Shown here in pieces: positions 45,182 through 55,065 of a stretch of DNA of 64,000 nucleotides (position 1 is the first letter of the stretch; every line of letters starts with the position of its first letter). Origin of the DNA: Nitrospira sp. (lineage in GTDB: Bacteria; Nitrospirota; Nitrospiria; Nitrospirales; Nitrospiraceae); assembly GCA_024998595.1 (NCBI GenBank), contig JACOEK010000003.1, positions 248,001-312,000 on the forward strand, written 5' to 3'. Position numbers and translations under genes: made by a program. The notes under the pieces are model-generated. The model saw only the letters and a program-made list of their open reading frames with translations, was not told the DNA's origin and ran no database searches.

Positions 45182-46663
45182 ATGGACGAATTAAACGATC
45201 AGCGGCAACAACGCATCAAGAAACTCGACCACCTCCGTCAGCTCGGGGTGGCGCCTTATGGGACGCGCTTCGAAATCAAGGACCGCGCCGGGCAGCTCTC
45301 ACGCCTGCACGGGGAGAAAAGCAAAGAGGTGCTGGAGCAGGAGCACATCGGTTGCACCATCGCCGGCCGTATCGTCGGGTTGAGGCGCTTTGGTAAAGCG
45401 GCGTTCGCCGTGTTGCAGGATGGGTCTGACCGTCTGCAGGTCTATCTGAAGAAGGACACGCTCGGCGATCAGGCCCACCAGATTTCCGAGGGGCTGGATC
45501 TCGGCGACTGGATCGGCGTGACCGGCATCCTTTTTCGCACCAAGACCAATGAGTTCACGGTCGAGGCGAAGACACTCACCTTTTTGAGCAAAGCCCTCCG
45601 TCCCCTGCCGGAAAAATGGCACGGGCTCACCGACGTGGAAACCAGATATCGACAACGGTATGTCGACTTGATCGCCAACCCGCAAGTGCACCAGATTTTC
45701 TCACTCCGCAGTCGCATCATTTCGGGGATTCGCGCATTTCTCATCGAGCGCGGCTTCCTCGAAGTCGAGACGCCGATGATGCATCCCATACCGGGCGGCG
45801 CGGCTGCGAAACCTTTTGTCACGCATCATAACGCTCTGGACGCCGAACTGTATCTCCGCATCGCGCCGGAACTCTATCTCAAGCGCCTGATCGTCGGCGG
45901 ATTTCCCCGCGTGTTCGAAATCAACCGGAACTTCCGGAATGAAGGCATTTCGACGATCCACAACCCCGAATTCACGATGCTGGAGTTTTACGTTGCCTAT
46001 GCCGACTATCAGGACCTGATCGTGCTGACCGAGGAACTCTTCAGCCGGTTGGCCCAGGATATTCTCGGCACCACGACGATCGAATATCAGGGCGCACCGA
46101 TTCATCTGGGGTCCCCCTGGCGCCGTTGGTCCTACCATCAGTCTATTTTGGAAGTGAACAACTTGCCCCCGTCGGTCCTCACGAATCGTGACGAAGCCCT
46201 CGCCGCAGCACAACGGCTCGGAGTCGAGGTTTCTCCCAAGGAGTCGCTCGTCAACATCCTGAATGAGATCTTCGAAGAAACCGTCGAGCCCAAACTCCAA
46301 CAACCAACGTTTATCACCGACTACCCGATTGACATCTCTCCCCTGGCGCGCCGCAAGGATTCCGATCCTACCTTGACCGACCGGTTCGAGCTCTATATCG
46401 CGGGGCGCGAGATCGCCAATGCCTTTTCCGAGTTGAACGATCCGCTCGATCAGCGGGAGCGCTTCGAGGCCCAGGCTGCCCAGCATGCGGCCGGTGACGA
46501 AGAGGCGCATCGGGTTGACGAAGACTTCCTGCGCGCCCTTGAATACGGTATGCCGCCGACCGCCGGTGAAGGCATCGGCATCGATCGTCTCGTCATGCTC
46601 TTCACCAACCAGGCCTCCATTCGGGATGTCGTCCTCTTCCCGCAACTCAGGCCTGAAAAGTAG
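45182..46663 (+). CDS. lysS: Lysyl-tRNA synthetase, class II
   Basis: 493 residues. The N-terminal OB-fold tRNA-binding domain (about 55-145) includes GRIVGLRRFGKAAFAV. The catalytic core has the class-II motifs: motif 1 with FLEVETPMMHPIPGGAAA, motif 2 FRNEGISTIHNPEFTMLEFY, and motif 3 with GEGIGIDRLVMLF. Lys-specific residues in the ASELNDP loop (here FSELNDPLDQR) support the specificity. Length is typical. It starts 73 bases after prfB. Confidence 0.97.
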   Translation: MDELNDQRQQRIKKLDHLRQLGVAPYGTRFEIKDRAGQLSRLHGEKSKEVLEQEHIGCTIAGRIVGLRRFGKAAFAVLQDGSDRLQVYLKKDTLGDQAHQISEGLDLGDWIGVTGILFRTKTNEFTVEAKTLTFLSKALRPLPEKWHGLTDVETRYRQRYVDLIANPQVHQIFSLRSRIISGIRAFLIERGFLEVETPMMHPIPGGAAAKPFVTHHNALDAELYLRIAPELYLKRLIVGGFPRVFEINRNFRNEGISTIHNPEFTMLEFYVAYADYQDLIVLTEELFSRLAQDILGTTTIEYQGAPIHLGSPWRRWSYHQSILEVNNLPPSVLTNRDEALAAAQRLGVEVSPKESLVNILNEIFEETVEPKLQQPTFITDYPIDISPLARRKDSDPTLTDRFELYIAGREIANAFSELNDPLDQRERFEAQAAQHAAGDEEAHRVDEDFLRALEYGMPPTAGEGIGIDRLVMLFTNQASIRDVVLFPQLRPEK

Positions 46664-46665
46664 AC

Positions 46666-47943
46666 ATGGCGCTTCCCTACGAAATCTTCATCGGCCTGCG
46701 CTACCTTCGCGCGAAGCGGCGCAACCGGACCATCTCCTTCAATACGATCGTCTCCATCGTCGGCATTACGCTCGGCGTGGCAGCCTTGATCGGCACCGTC
46801 GGCATCATGACGGGTTTCAAGGAAGATGTGCAGGCTAAGATTCTGGGCACCACCGCACACATCTTGGTGAACGACCGCATGAAAGAGTCCATGGTCGATT
46901 ACGAGGAACAGGTGAAGAAAGTGGCAGGCGTTCCCGACGTCGTCGCCGCGACGCCGTTCATCTTTCGGCAAGTGCTCCTCACTTCTCCCTCGGGGGTGCA
47001 AGGCATTATCCTTCGCGGAATCGACCCGGCACGAGAAGGAACCGTCACCGAGCTGGCCCACAATCTCGTCAATGGGAACCTCGATGACCTCTCACATTCG
47101 ACCAAGGTCGTGCTGCCTGAAAAAGAACGCGAGCCGAACGGACCGGACACCGCTATGCGGCCGGGCATCATCCTCGGCAAGGAACTCTCGATGCGACTCG
47201 GCGCCTTCCCTGGCGACACCTTGAATGTCGTCTCTCCGGTCGGGCCCGTGACCGGCGCCAGCATGACACCGAAAATCCGGCAGTTCGTTGTCGTGGGCAT
47301 CTTCCAATCAGGCATGTACGAATATGATTCTTCGCTCGCTTATATCGAACTGGCGGAGGCACAGAAGTTTTTCAACATGGGCGCGAGCGTGACCGGCATC
47401 GAGGTCAAAGTCGCCGATGTCTTCCGGGCCGCCGACGTCGCCCGCTCGATCGAACAGCACCTTGGCTTTGCCTTCTGGGCCAGGGACTGGATGCAAATGA
47501 ACCGCAACCTGTTCTCGGCCCTGAAGTTGGAAAAGACGATGATGTTTCTCCTGCTGGTTCTGATCACGATTGTGGCGTCGTTCAACATCGTCAGCACGCT
47601 CACCATGATCGTAACAGAGAAACAGCGCGAGATTGCGATCCTCAAAGCGATGGGCGCCACCCGCAAGGGCATCATGCGTATTTTTATGCTCAACGGCCTG
47701 ATCATCGGCTGTTCAGGTGCGGCTATCGGTGTGCCGCTCGGCTATGCCTTTCTCTGGTTGATTCAAACGTTCTGGACCTTCGATCCGACGGTCTATTACA
47801 TCTCGCGCATTCCGGTCCATGTTCTGGGGTCGGATGTGTTGCTGGTCGCAGGGTCGGCCATTCTGATCAGTTTCGTCGCCACGCTGTATCCGTCGCTCCA
47901 AGCGGCCAAACTCGATCCGGCCGCCGCCCTCCGGTATGAGTGA
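46666..47943 (+). CDS. lolE: Lipoprotein-releasing ABC permease LolC/LolE
   Basis: 425 residues. TM1 (about 25-47) is followed by a periplasmic domain of about 220 residues, and three C-terminal TM segments (about 280-305, 325-350 and 385-405) complete the MacB/FtsX permease layout. The start FIGLRYLRAKRRNRTISFN is typical of LolC/E. A single permease gene suggests a homodimer or LolF-like transporter rather than separate LolC and LolE. It begins three bases after lysS and is followed by lolD, with which it extracts lipoproteins from the inner membrane. Confidence 0.9.
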   Translation: MALPYEIFIGLRYLRAKRRNRTISFNTIVSIVGITLGVAALIGTVGIMTGFKEDVQAKILGTTAHILVNDRMKESMVDYEEQVKKVAGVPDVVAATPFIFRQVLLTSPSGVQGIILRGIDPAREGTVTELAHNLVNGNLDDLSHSTKVVLPEKEREPNGPDTAMRPGIILGKELSMRLGAFPGDTLNVVSPVGPVTGASMTPKIRQFVVVGIFQSGMYEYDSSLAYIELAEAQKFFNMGASVTGIEVKVADVFRAADVARSIEQHLGFAFWARDWMQMNRNLFSALKLEKTMMFLLLVLITIVASFNIVSTLTMIVTEKQREIAILKAMGATRKGIMRIFMLNGLIIGCSGAAIGVPLGYAFLWLIQTFWTFDPTVYYISRIPVHVLGSDVLLVAGSAILISFVATLYPSLQAAKLDPAAALRYE

Positions 47944-47968
47944 CACCCACAAAACGCCCCAATACGCA

Positions 47969-47994
47969 TGAGCATTGAACATTGAGCATCGAAC
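47969..47994. repeat. Short imperfect direct repeat
   Basis: TGAGCATTGAAC (47969-47980) and TGAGCATCGAAC (47983-47994), one mismatch in twelve. It lies in the 72-bp gap between the permease gene and lolD; no function evident. Confidence 0.45.
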
Positions 47995-48015
47995 AGTCCA
48001 TAGTGCAGTGGCCGC

Positions 48016-48684
48016 ATGATTGACGTTGTCGACCTCTACAAAACTTTTCCGATGGGCGGGCGTGAGTTGGTGGTGTTGAATAACATCAACCTGCGCATCC
48101 AACGCGGTGAACTCATTGCCATCATGGGCGCGTCAGGAGCGGGTAAAAGCACCCTCCTTCAAATCCTCGGCACGTTGGACCGGCCCACCAAAGGCACGGT
48201 GTCGTTCGAAGGGCAAAATCTTTTCCAGCTCACGGAACAACAGCAGGCGGAGTTCCGCAATAAGCGCGTCGGCTTCGTCTTTCAGTTTCACCATCTGCTG
48301 CCGGAGTTCACCGCGCTTGAGAATGCCTGTTTACCGGCCATGATTCAGAAGCGGGAGATGGCCGATGTCGTCGGCGAGGCCACGAAGCTTCTCGGCGAGG
48401 TGGGTCTGGGCGATCGTTTGCACCATAAACCGGGCGAACTGTCCGGCGGCGAGCAGCAACGGGTGTCCGTGGCGCGCGCCTTGATGCAGCAACCGGATCT
48501 GGTGTTGGCCGATGAACCGACCGGCAACCTCGATACGCATACCGGAGATGCCCTCTTCGCGTTGTTGCGACAATTGAATCGCTCGCGAGGCACCACGTTT
48601 GTGATCGTCACCCACAACGACAAACTATCCGCCCAGGCCGACCGCATCGTCTCCATGCAGGACGGCACGATCATCTCGTCTTAG
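48016..48684 (+). CDS. lolD: Lipoprotein-releasing ABC ATPase LolD
   Basis: 222 residues. Walker A GASGAGKST, the Q-loop FQFHHLLPEFTALENA, the signature LSGGEQQRVSVARAL, Walker B DLVLADEPTGNLD and the switch His in VTHND are all intact. The FxFHHLLPE and PTGNLD segments are typical of the LolD/MacB-type ATPases. It would drive the adjacent LolC/E permease. It lies 72 bases after the permease. Confidence 0.93.
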   Translation: MIDVVDLYKTFPMGGRELVVLNNINLRIQRGELIAIMGASGAGKSTLLQILGTLDRPTKGTVSFEGQNLFQLTEQQQAEFRNKRVGFVFQFHHLLPEFTALENACLPAMIQKREMADVVGEATKLLGEVGLGDRLHHKPGELSGGEQQRVSVARALMQQPDLVLADEPTGNLDTHTGDALFALLRQLNRSRGTTFVIVTHNDKLSAQADRIVSMQDGTIISS

Positions 48685-48724
48685 AGCATGCCTCGCCGGT
48701 GACGTCCGCGCGGACAGTGACTTC

Positions 48725-48753
48725 TTGACGGCTTCAGGATGTTTCCGTAGACT
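48725..48753 (+). promoter_or_regulatory. Candidate promoter of the outer-membrane protein gene
   Basis: TTGACG (48725-48730), 17-base spacer, TAGACT (48748-48753), about 40 bases before the start of the barrel protein. Confidence 0.5.
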
Positions 48754-48791
48754 GCGCCATCATCGTTCCGAGCCGGAGTTCGACTCACTTT

Positions 48792-49937
48792 ATGAAGACA
48801 CCTGCCAGATCATACCTGCGATACACGACGATACTCCTTGCCGTCCTTCTGCCACTCCAAGCGGCAGCAGTCGAATTTGTCTTTGTGGGTTCACGTCAGA
48901 TGGGTATGGGCGGCGCAGGAGTCGCCACGACGACGGACTCCCTCGCCACCTATTGGAATCCAGCCGGGATGGCGATGAGCAAGAAATTCGACATGCGGAT
49001 TCAAGGCGGCGGCCAGGTGGTCGATCGCGGCGACGTCTTCGATACGATCAAAGACATCAACAATGTGAACTTGAACGACACGTCGGCGGCCAATCTCGCC
49101 CGGCTACAACAGCAGATCGATCGCATGAACAAACCTGGTACCAACCTGACGGCGGCCGCCTCCGGCGGGTTTTACCTCAAGGGCAACTTCGGCGAACATG
49201 CGTTGGGATTCAACGTCTCGGATGTCGCCACGTCCGGCGGCTTTTTACGCGGCCCGGTGGGCTTCACGAACAACGGCACGAATCTGACGGTCAACGGGCA
49301 ATTCGCCATGAACGGACTGGAAGTCCGGCAAGCCGCGCTGTCGTATGCCTATGCGTTCATGGACCGGATGTTTTCCATCGGTGTGACCGGCAAGGTTATC
49401 CAAGGCGCGGCCTATACCGGCGCTACCAATATTCGCGGCGCAAGCGACGATGTAAAAGTCTTCGAGGACATCGGGCGCGCCAAGATCTCGACCGCGCTCG
49501 GTATCGACGTGGGTGCCATGTTCCGCCCCTCGTCCTGGTTGCGGATGGGTATCGTCGCAAAGGACATTAACGCGCCGACCTTCGATGCGCCAAACGGCGA
49601 CAAATTCAAATTGTTGCCGCAGGTCCGAACAGGCGTCGCCGTGAATCCATACAATTCGCTGACGTTAACCGCGGATGTGGATATTACGAAGAACAACACG
49701 CTCACTCCCGGCGTCTACAGCCAGGTCCTGAGCCTCGGCGCAGAACAGACGATCTTGTCTGAACTTTTGTCGTTCCGCCTTGGCGCCTTCAAGAATATGC
49801 AGGATGCCAAAACACCGTTCATCCCGACGGCAGGCTTTGGGCTTCGCGTCCTAGCCTTGCGCATCGATATCGCCGGCGGGTATGATTTCAGAGACCAGGC
49901 GGCCCTGGCCTCCGGATCCATCGCCGTGACCTTCTAA
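48792..49937 (+). CDS. Outer-membrane beta-barrel protein (TraF/PorV-like)
   Basis: 381 residues with a signal peptide ending near QAAAVEF. The segment GSRQMGMGGAGVATTTDSLATYWNPAGMA is the N-terminal plug-like signature of the FadL/TraF_2-type barrels, and the rest is alternating beta strand ending with SIAVTF, a terminal aromatic typical of Bam substrates. The transport role is unknown. An own promoter (48725) is predicted. It is followed by a GNA1162-like lipoprotein. Confidence 0.8.
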   Translation: MKTPARSYLRYTTILLAVLLPLQAAAVEFVFVGSRQMGMGGAGVATTTDSLATYWNPAGMAMSKKFDMRIQGGGQVVDRGDVFDTIKDINNVNLNDTSAANLARLQQQIDRMNKPGTNLTAAASGGFYLKGNFGEHALGFNVSDVATSGGFLRGPVGFTNNGTNLTVNGQFAMNGLEVRQAALSYAYAFMDRMFSIGVTGKVIQGAAYTGATNIRGASDDVKVFEDIGRAKISTALGIDVGAMFRPSSWLRMGIVAKDINAPTFDAPNGDKFKLLPQVRTGVAVNPYNSLTLTADVDITKNNTLTPGVYSQVLSLGAEQTILSELLSFRLGAFKNMQDAKTPFIPTAGFGLRVLALRIDIAGGYDFRDQAALASGSIAVTF

Positions 49938-49983
49938 GGTCGCGTTCGGCGTGAAGCAATCTGCTACACTTGTTGTACGAACC

Positions 49984-50589
49984 ATGACACGACACACATT
50001 TTCCACCGTCAGCGTTGTTCTTTGTCTCATGATGACTGCACTGCTCGCAGGTTGCGGGGGCTTGCAGGAAATGTGGGAAGGACCGGCCGCGCGGGGCTTT
50101 TACCCGAAGACGATGGCCATTCTTCCGATCTCCGGCACCTATGACAGCGCTCGGGAAGACGTCGAGGAAGTCGTCGCCAAGGTTTTGATCAAGAGCCGGC
50201 GCGTCGAGAAGGTGGTACCGCCCGATCAGGTCACCGACACGTTCCAGACCACAAAAGATGCGTTTGATGCGCTGGTCACGTATTTTTCACGTATGGAAAC
50301 AACCGGCCAATCGGACAAGAATTCTGCGATCAAGATCGGGCATGCCTTGGGCGCGGATTCCCTACTGGTGGTCAAGGTGAATGCCTGGGAATACACCAGG
50401 GAGGAAGGCGACAACATCGCCCGCGTAGGCTTGAGCATGCGGCTCGTGGATGCCATCAACGGCGCCATCGTCTGGAAGGCGCGTCATCAGGTGCAAGAAA
50501 GTTATTTGTTCATACGACCTGATATGAAAGACCTTGCCACCAAATTGGCGGCCGACATGATTAAGTATATGCCGCCTGAAAAACGCTGA
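49984..50589 (+). CDS. GNA1162/CsgG-like lipoprotein
   Basis: About 201 residues from ATG 49984; a GTG at 49951 is an upstream alternative. The lipobox ends TALLAGCGG. The mature part, with KTMAILPISGTYDSAREDVE at the start and a GHALGADSLLVVKVNAWEY motif, has the alpha/beta fold of the TolB-N/CsgG-related GNA1162 (DUF799) family, which forms outer-membrane assemblies. The C-terminal helix includes LATKLAADMIKYMP. Partners are not evident; the preceding barrel protein is the nearest candidate. Confidence 0.75.
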   Translation: MTRHTFSTVSVVLCLMMTALLAGCGGLQEMWEGPAARGFYPKTMAILPISGTYDSAREDVEEVVAKVLIKSRRVEKVVPPDQVTDTFQTTKDAFDALVTYFSRMETTGQSDKNSAIKIGHALGADSLLVVKVNAWEYTREEGDNIARVGLSMRLVDAINGAIVWKARHQVQESYLFIRPDMKDLATKLAADMIKYMPPEKR

Positions 50590-50604
50590 CCGTTTGCGAT
50601 TCGC

Positions 50605-51663
50605 TCACCCCCTGTTTCCGCCCGCTCCTCTTCTGAGATTGTCGATCGCCAGCCCGAACTGATTCGAGAGACTCGCTAATTCCAGCACATCCCAATTGCT
50701 GAATGGCTTGCCGCTGCGACGATTGACGACTTCCAGGACCCCTACTGCCTTGGCGCCCATGCGGACCGGCACCGAGACGAGCGATGCGACCGAAAGGGCG
50801 GCTTGCCATCCCTGGCCGGCGACCAAGCGAGGGTCTTGCCGGCCTTGAGTGATCAACACTGCCTGACCCGTGCGATACACTCCTGCGGCAATGGTCGATT
50901 GCAACGACGTAAGGCCAGAAGATCGTTCTCCACCGATGGCGGACAGGTTCAGCGTGCCGTCGGTTGCCACTAAAAACAGCGCGCCGGCCTCCGCTTCGAC
51001 CAGCCGCACAGCCGCATCCAACGCTCGCCGCAATTTTTCGTCCTCGGCAAGTGAGGAATTCAAAATATCGCTCACCTGCTCCATATGCTGGATCCGAAGA
51101 ATCTTCGCCGCGTATTTGACCGTCAAGCGGGCATGGTCCAGCAAGACCGCCAGCCAAGGCTCCACCGACGTCAACAGCGACAGGAGTTTGCGCGAGGGCA
51201 ATCGCTGAGACTTGCCGGCCCGGAACATGACGACTCCATCCAACCGGCCGATTCGATGTAATCGGACTCCGTGCAACTCACCACTGACGATCTGGGCATT
51301 CTGCTCCGACTTCTTCAGTCCCTCCTGCCAGAGCTCCGTCACGGATGGATCGCTGCTGCCAGCTTCTGCCAGACAGGTCATCTCACGGGTTTGCTCGTCA
51401 CGGACATACAACGCCACGGCCTGGACCTTGGTCAATTGCAGGAACAATTGGACGAAGACCGCAGCCACACCGATAGGCGAACGCCCCTCGCCTTCAGCAC
51501 TCGACACAGTATTGAATAGCCCCAGTTGGAGAGCGCGAAGCAACCGATCTTCCCCGATGGGTGACGGCTTGCGGACGGCAACTTTTCTGCGCGGGGCAGC
51601 CAGCGTATTCTTGGATGTCGTTTTACGAGTGGTTCGACCGACCTTACGGCGAGCTACGGCCAT
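50605..51663 (-). CDS. Tandem GAF domain protein
   Basis: 352 residues. A very basic N-terminus (about 1-35, Arg/Lys/Thr-rich) leads to a degenerate GAF unit (about 55-180) and a better conserved GAF domain (about 195-340) that contains the terminal strand SVPVRMGAKAVGVLEVVNR. No output domain follows. GAF domains bind small ligands or cyclic nucleotides; what this one senses is unknown. The basic start could contact nucleic acid or membranes; this is inference. Confidence 0.75.
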   Translation of the reverse strand: MAVARRKVGRTTRKTTSKNTLAAPRRKVAVRKPSPIGEDRLLRALQLGLFNTVSSAEGEGRSPIGVAAVFVQLFLQLTKVQAVALYVRDEQTREMTCLAEAGSSDPSVTELWQEGLKKSEQNAQIVSGELHGVRLHRIGRLDGVVMFRAGKSQRLPSRKLLSLLTSVEPWLAVLLDHARLTVKYAAKILRIQHMEQVSDILNSSLAEDEKLRRALDAAVRLVEAEAGALFLVATDGTLNLSAIGGERSSGLTSLQSTIAAGVYRTGQAVLITQGRQDPRLVAGQGWQAALSVASLVSVPVRMGAKAVGVLEVVNRRSGKPFSNWDVLELASLSNQFGLAIDNLRRGAGGNRG

Positions 51664-51864
51664 GGCTTCTCCTCATGTGAACCGTCAATCGTTGCAGGAC
51701 AGAGCGCGATTGCTCTGCGTGATTTTTTTGTGGGCTGATTGGAGGTCGAAGGACCGGGATGTACGGTCCTCAGATCAGATACGGGAGAACAACGCAGGAA
51801 GGGTTGGTCAGAACTGGCTTGGGACCAACGGGGGTAAAAACAAGACCGTACTGCAGCGAACCGA

Positions 51865-52665
51865 TTATGCCGGTTGCATCGCTGCCTTAAGGGATCGAAC
51901 GAAGGAACCCACTTCTTGAACGAGTCGGCCATCCTGCCCATGTTCTCCGACACGGCGAACAATCGCGCTGCCCACGATGACACCATCGGCGGCTTCCGCG
52001 ACCCGTGCGGCATCTTCCGGGGTTGCCACACCGAATCCCACCGCAACGGGCGTCTTGGTGTGCTTCCTGATCTTGGCGACGTTCTCACGCACGCCCGCTA
52101 TGTCGTTCAGTTTAGCCCCAGTAATGCCTGTGATGGAAACATAATAGACAAATCCGCCGGACTCCTTCGCCACATAGGCGCGGCGTGAGGCAGTGCTGGT
52201 CGGCGCCAACAGAAAAATCAAATGCAGGCCCGCCGCAGCCGCCGGCTTGCGGAGAGGCTCGGCTTCATCTGGCGGCATGTCCGGTACGATCAGTCCGTCC
52301 ACGCCGGCTTCAGCCGCCTTGCCGCAAAAGTCGGCCTCCCCGAAGGCATGAATGTTGTTGTAGTAAGCCATCAAGACGATGGGGATTTGGGTCGAGGCGC
52401 GCAGGCGTGTGACGGCCTCTAGAATCCTGCGGAGCGAGGTGCCGCTTTGCAACCCACGCTCAGCCGCCTGCTGGATTACCGGTCCGTCGGCAATGGGGTC
52501 GGAAAAGGGAACGCCTAATTCAATGATGTCGGCCCCGGCCCGCTCGAGTTCAAGCACCAACTGCTCTGTCTCGTGCAAGGAGGGATCACCCGCCATGATA
52601 TAAGTGATGAGCGCTTTCTCCCCCTTCGCCTTCAAGCTGCTGAATGTCTGATCTAAACGATTCAT
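51865..52665 (-). CDS. trpA: Tryptophan synthase alpha chain
   Basis: 266 residues. The catalytic Glu (IIELGVPFSDP) and Asp (IADGP, in the active-site loop) are present, and the fold is the TIM barrel. It cleaves indole-3-glycerol phosphate to indole and glyceraldehyde 3-phosphate, and channels indole to TrpB. ATG 52665 follows GAAGGG; the frame extends 27 bases upstream without good support. It is the last gene of the trp cluster, separated from trpB by a repeat-bearing gap. Confidence 0.95.
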   Translation of the reverse strand: MNRLDQTFSSLKAKGEKALITYIMAGDPSLHETEQLVLELERAGADIIELGVPFSDPIADGPVIQQAAERGLQSGTSLRRILEAVTRLRASTQIPIVLMAYYNNIHAFGEADFCGKAAEAGVDGLIVPDMPPDEAEPLRKPAAAAGLHLIFLLAPTSTASRRAYVAKESGGFVYYVSITGITGAKLNDIAGVRENVAKIRKHTKTPVAVGFGVATPEDAARVAEAADGVIVGSAIVRRVGEHGQDGRLVQEVGSFVRSLKAAMQPA

Positions 52666-52712
52666 GTCGATATACCCTTCTCTCTCATCCATCCAGCAAG
52701 ATCGTTCTCTAC

Positions 52713-52835
52713 AGGATGTTCAACCAGGCCGTTCAGCAAGGCCGCAGGAAGGAAAGAGGTGAGGCGTACTGAGGAGCGTACGTTCAACCTCTGAGCACCG
52801 CAAGCACGCAGCTGGCTGCCGGGTTCAACCTCCTC
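52713..52835. repeat. Dispersed repeat, copy A
   Basis: This stretch between the trpB stop and trpA starts AGGATGTTCAA and continues with CAGCAAGGCC. Its reverse complement ends in GGCCTTGCTG, ten bases, TTGAACATCCT, the same signature as copy B at 26600-26705 with the same spacing. Interior bases have diverged strongly. It is probably a REP-like or miniature element found repeatedly in Nitrospira, but the wider copy number cannot be seen here. Confidence 0.65.
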
Positions 52836-54026
52836 CTACAGGGTCACGCCTTTAATCCTGGCCACCTGTTGCACATCCTTATCACCGCGTCCCGACAGAT
52901 TCACCACGAGGATCTGATTCTTTTTCATTCGTGGCGCACACTTGATCACCTCGGCGATGGCGTGGGCACTTTCCAGCGCCGGCATGATCCCCTCCTCCCG
53001 CGCAAGCAGATCGAATGCGGCCAAGGCTTCATCGTCGGTCGCCCACGTGTACTCAGCGCGATCCGTTTCTTTGTAATAACTGTGCTCCGGTCCCACTGCC
53101 GCATAGTCCAACCCGGCCGACACGGAATGCGTGAGATTGACCTGTCCGTTTTCGTCCTGAAGCAGATAGGTCATAGTTCCCTGGAGCACGCCGGGACGAC
53201 CGCCTGCGAACCGGGCCGCATGTTTCCCGCTTTCCACGCCAAGCCCTGCGGCTTCCACCCCGACCATCCGCACCTTCTTGTCCGGAACAAAGGCGTGAAA
53301 CAACCCCATGGCATTGCTCCCGCCGCCGACGCAGGCGATCAGGCAATCCGGGAGCCGTCCTTCCGCAGCGAGAATTTGCTTGCGGGCTTCCCGCCCGATC
53401 ACGGCCTGGAAGTCCCGGATCATCATCGGATAGGGATGTGCGCCGAGGACCGACCCGAGCACATAGTGGGTAGTCCGCACATTGGTCGTCCAATCCCGCA
53501 TGGCTTCGCTGATGGCATCTTTCAACGTCCGGCTACCGGCATCCACCCCCGTTACCTTGGAACCGAGCAGCCTCATGCGAAAGACATTCAATGCCTGCCG
53601 CTGCATGTCTTCCGTGCCCATGTAGATTTCGCATTCGAGACCGAACATTGCCGCCACCGTCGCCGTCGCCACTCCATGCTGGCCCGCTCCGGTCTCGGCG
53701 ATGAGTCGCGGTTTTTTCATTCGCCGCGCGAGCAACGCCTGCCCGATGGCGTTGTTGATCTTATGGGCGCCGGTATGGCACAGATCTTCGCGTTTCAGAT
53801 AGATTTTCGCGCCGCCCAGCCGCTTCGTCAGTCGCTGAGCAAAATACAACGGCGTCGGCCGTCCGACATACTCTTTCAAATAATGTTTCAGCTCGGCTTG
53901 AAAGCCCTTGTCCTTGCGCGTGCGTTGGTAGGCTTCTTCCAACTCCAGCAACGCCGGCATCAGAGTTTCGGGCACATACCGCCCGCCGTAGGGTCCGAAC
54001 CGCCCATGTCGATCTGGTATCGCCAT
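52836..54026 (-). CDS. trpB: Tryptophan synthase beta chain
   Basis: 396 residues with the PLP lysine in [13 protein letters not shown], the glycine-rich phosphate-binding [12 protein letters not shown], and the catalytic [10 protein letters not shown] segment. It condenses indole with serine. Family length and N-terminus ([17 protein letters not shown]) match TrpB1. It is separated from trpF by 85 bases and precedes trpA. Confidence 0.98.
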   Translation of the reverse strand: MAIPDRHGRFGPYGGRYVPETLMPALLELEEAYQRTRKDKGFQAELKHYLKEYVGRPTPLYFAQRLTKRLGGAKIYLKREDLCHTGAHKINNAIGQALLARRMKKPRLIAETGAGQHGVATATVAAMFGLECEIYMGTEDMQRQALNVFRMRLLGSKVTGVDAGSRTLKDAISEAMRDWTTNVRTTHYVLGSVLGAHPYPMMIRDFQAVIGREARKQILAAEGRLPDCLIACVGGGSNAMGLFHAFVPDKKVRMVGVEAAGLGVESGKHAARFAGGRPGVLQGTMTYLLQDENGQVNLTHSVSAGLDYAAVGPEHSYYKETDRAEYTWATDDEALAAFDLLAREEGIMPALESAHAIAEVIKCAPRMKKNQILVVNLSGRGDKDVQQVARIKGVTL

Positions 54027-54111
54027 GTCTCTTCCTTCAGCTAATCGTAAAAATGAAAGTATAACAGGATGCGGAAAATTTCCGCCAGTATCGTGCTCGC
54101 AGCCAGGCGGG

Positions 54112-54747
54112 CTACTTAACGCGCAATACCTTGACGGCTTCTACGAAAGCCCGAACCTTTTCGTGGTCTTTTTTGCCTGGTCCGGCTTCGACGCCGCTGC
54201 TGACGTCTACACCGTACGGACGGACCTGCTCAATGGCTTGAGTAACGTTGTACGGGGTCAGACCGCCGGCGAGGAGAATACGGGAGACCGATGCGGCTTC
54301 TGCCGCCAACGACCAATCAGCCACCTGCCCTGTGCCACCATAGGCGTCGGGCGAAAAGGCATCGACCAAAAATCCTCGCACACCGGCGCGACCTTGAAAC
54401 TCGGCCAGGGCGAGAAAAGACCGCCGGTCCTTGAGGCGAATGGCTTTGAGGATTGGACGTCCCAACGACTCGCAGTAGGCCGCTGTTTCATCTCCGTGGA
54501 GCTGTGCCAGCGCGAGACCACAGCTGTCCATGACATCCCGCACGACCTTGGCCTCTTCATTCACGAACACGCCGACCGGCAACACGAAGGGAGGCAACGC
54601 TTTGACGATTGCCTTCACCACCGCCGTTTCTGCACAGCGAGGACTCTTCTTGTGAAACACGAAGCCGATTGCATCCGCGCCGGCCTCCACCGCCACCGCG
54701 GCATCCTCCACATTCGTCAATCCGCAGATTTTTACCTTCACGGTCAT
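54112..54747 (-). CDS. trpF: Phosphoribosylanthranilate isomerase
   Basis: 211 residues of a TIM-barrel enzyme. The N-terminal [11 protein letters not shown] motif contains the catalytic Cys, and the C-terminal [19 protein letters not shown] includes the phosphate-binding and catalytic region with Asp. It opens N-(5-phosphoribosyl)anthranilate by Amadori rearrangement. It starts three bases after the small lipoprotein gene that separates it from trpC. Confidence 0.95.
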   Translation of the reverse strand: MTVKVKICGLTNVEDAAVAVEAGADAIGFVFHKKSPRCAETAVVKAIVKALPPFVLPVGVFVNEEAKVVRDVMDSCGLALAQLHGDETAAYCESLGRPILKAIRLKDRRSFLALAEFQGRAGVRGFLVDAFSPDAYGGTGQVADWSLAAEAASVSRILLAGGLTPYNVTQAIEQVRPYGVDVSSGVEAGPGKKDHEKVRAFVEAVKVLRVK

Positions 54748-54750
54748 GCG

Positions 54751-55065
54751 TCAACAGCTCTGCTTACTTTTTTGCATGCCATAAAATCCGCTGTAGGACC
54801 ACTGACAGGCCTGCCCCTTGGGGTTGAAGGTCAACCCGATCAAATCCTGTCGCCCGTCCTGCTGCGGGATCATCCACTCGCATACCTCGCCTCCGTCTTT
54901 GAAGGAGTGGCAGCGCGTGGGAATGCCCATGTCCTTGATGCGATCATCTTTGCTGCTACCCATCCAGGAGTCCCATTTGGGGGAGTACTCATGAATTTCC
55001 TGATTCAGGCAACCGGCCAGCGTCAGTACCCCCGCCATCAGTCCAAAAGAAAGCAGCGTCCTCAT
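54751..55065 (-). CDS. Small lipoprotein nested in the trp operon
   Basis: 104 residues. The lipobox reads TLAGCLN. The mature protein has a conserved-looking WDSWMGSSKDDRI segment, two internal cysteines (RCHSF and EVCEW) and a C-terminal QACQWSY...SC. The pattern resembles small periplasmic lipoproteins, but I do not recognise it. Its ATG overlaps the trpC stop (ATGA) and its end is three bases before trpF, so it is inserted inside the operon. Function unknown. Confidence 0.7.
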   Translation of the reverse strand: MRTLLSFGLMAGVLTLAGCLNQEIHEYSPKWDSWMGSSKDDRIKDMGIPTRCHSFKDGGEVCEWMIPQQDGRQDLIGLTFNPKGQACQWSYSGFYGMQKSKQSC

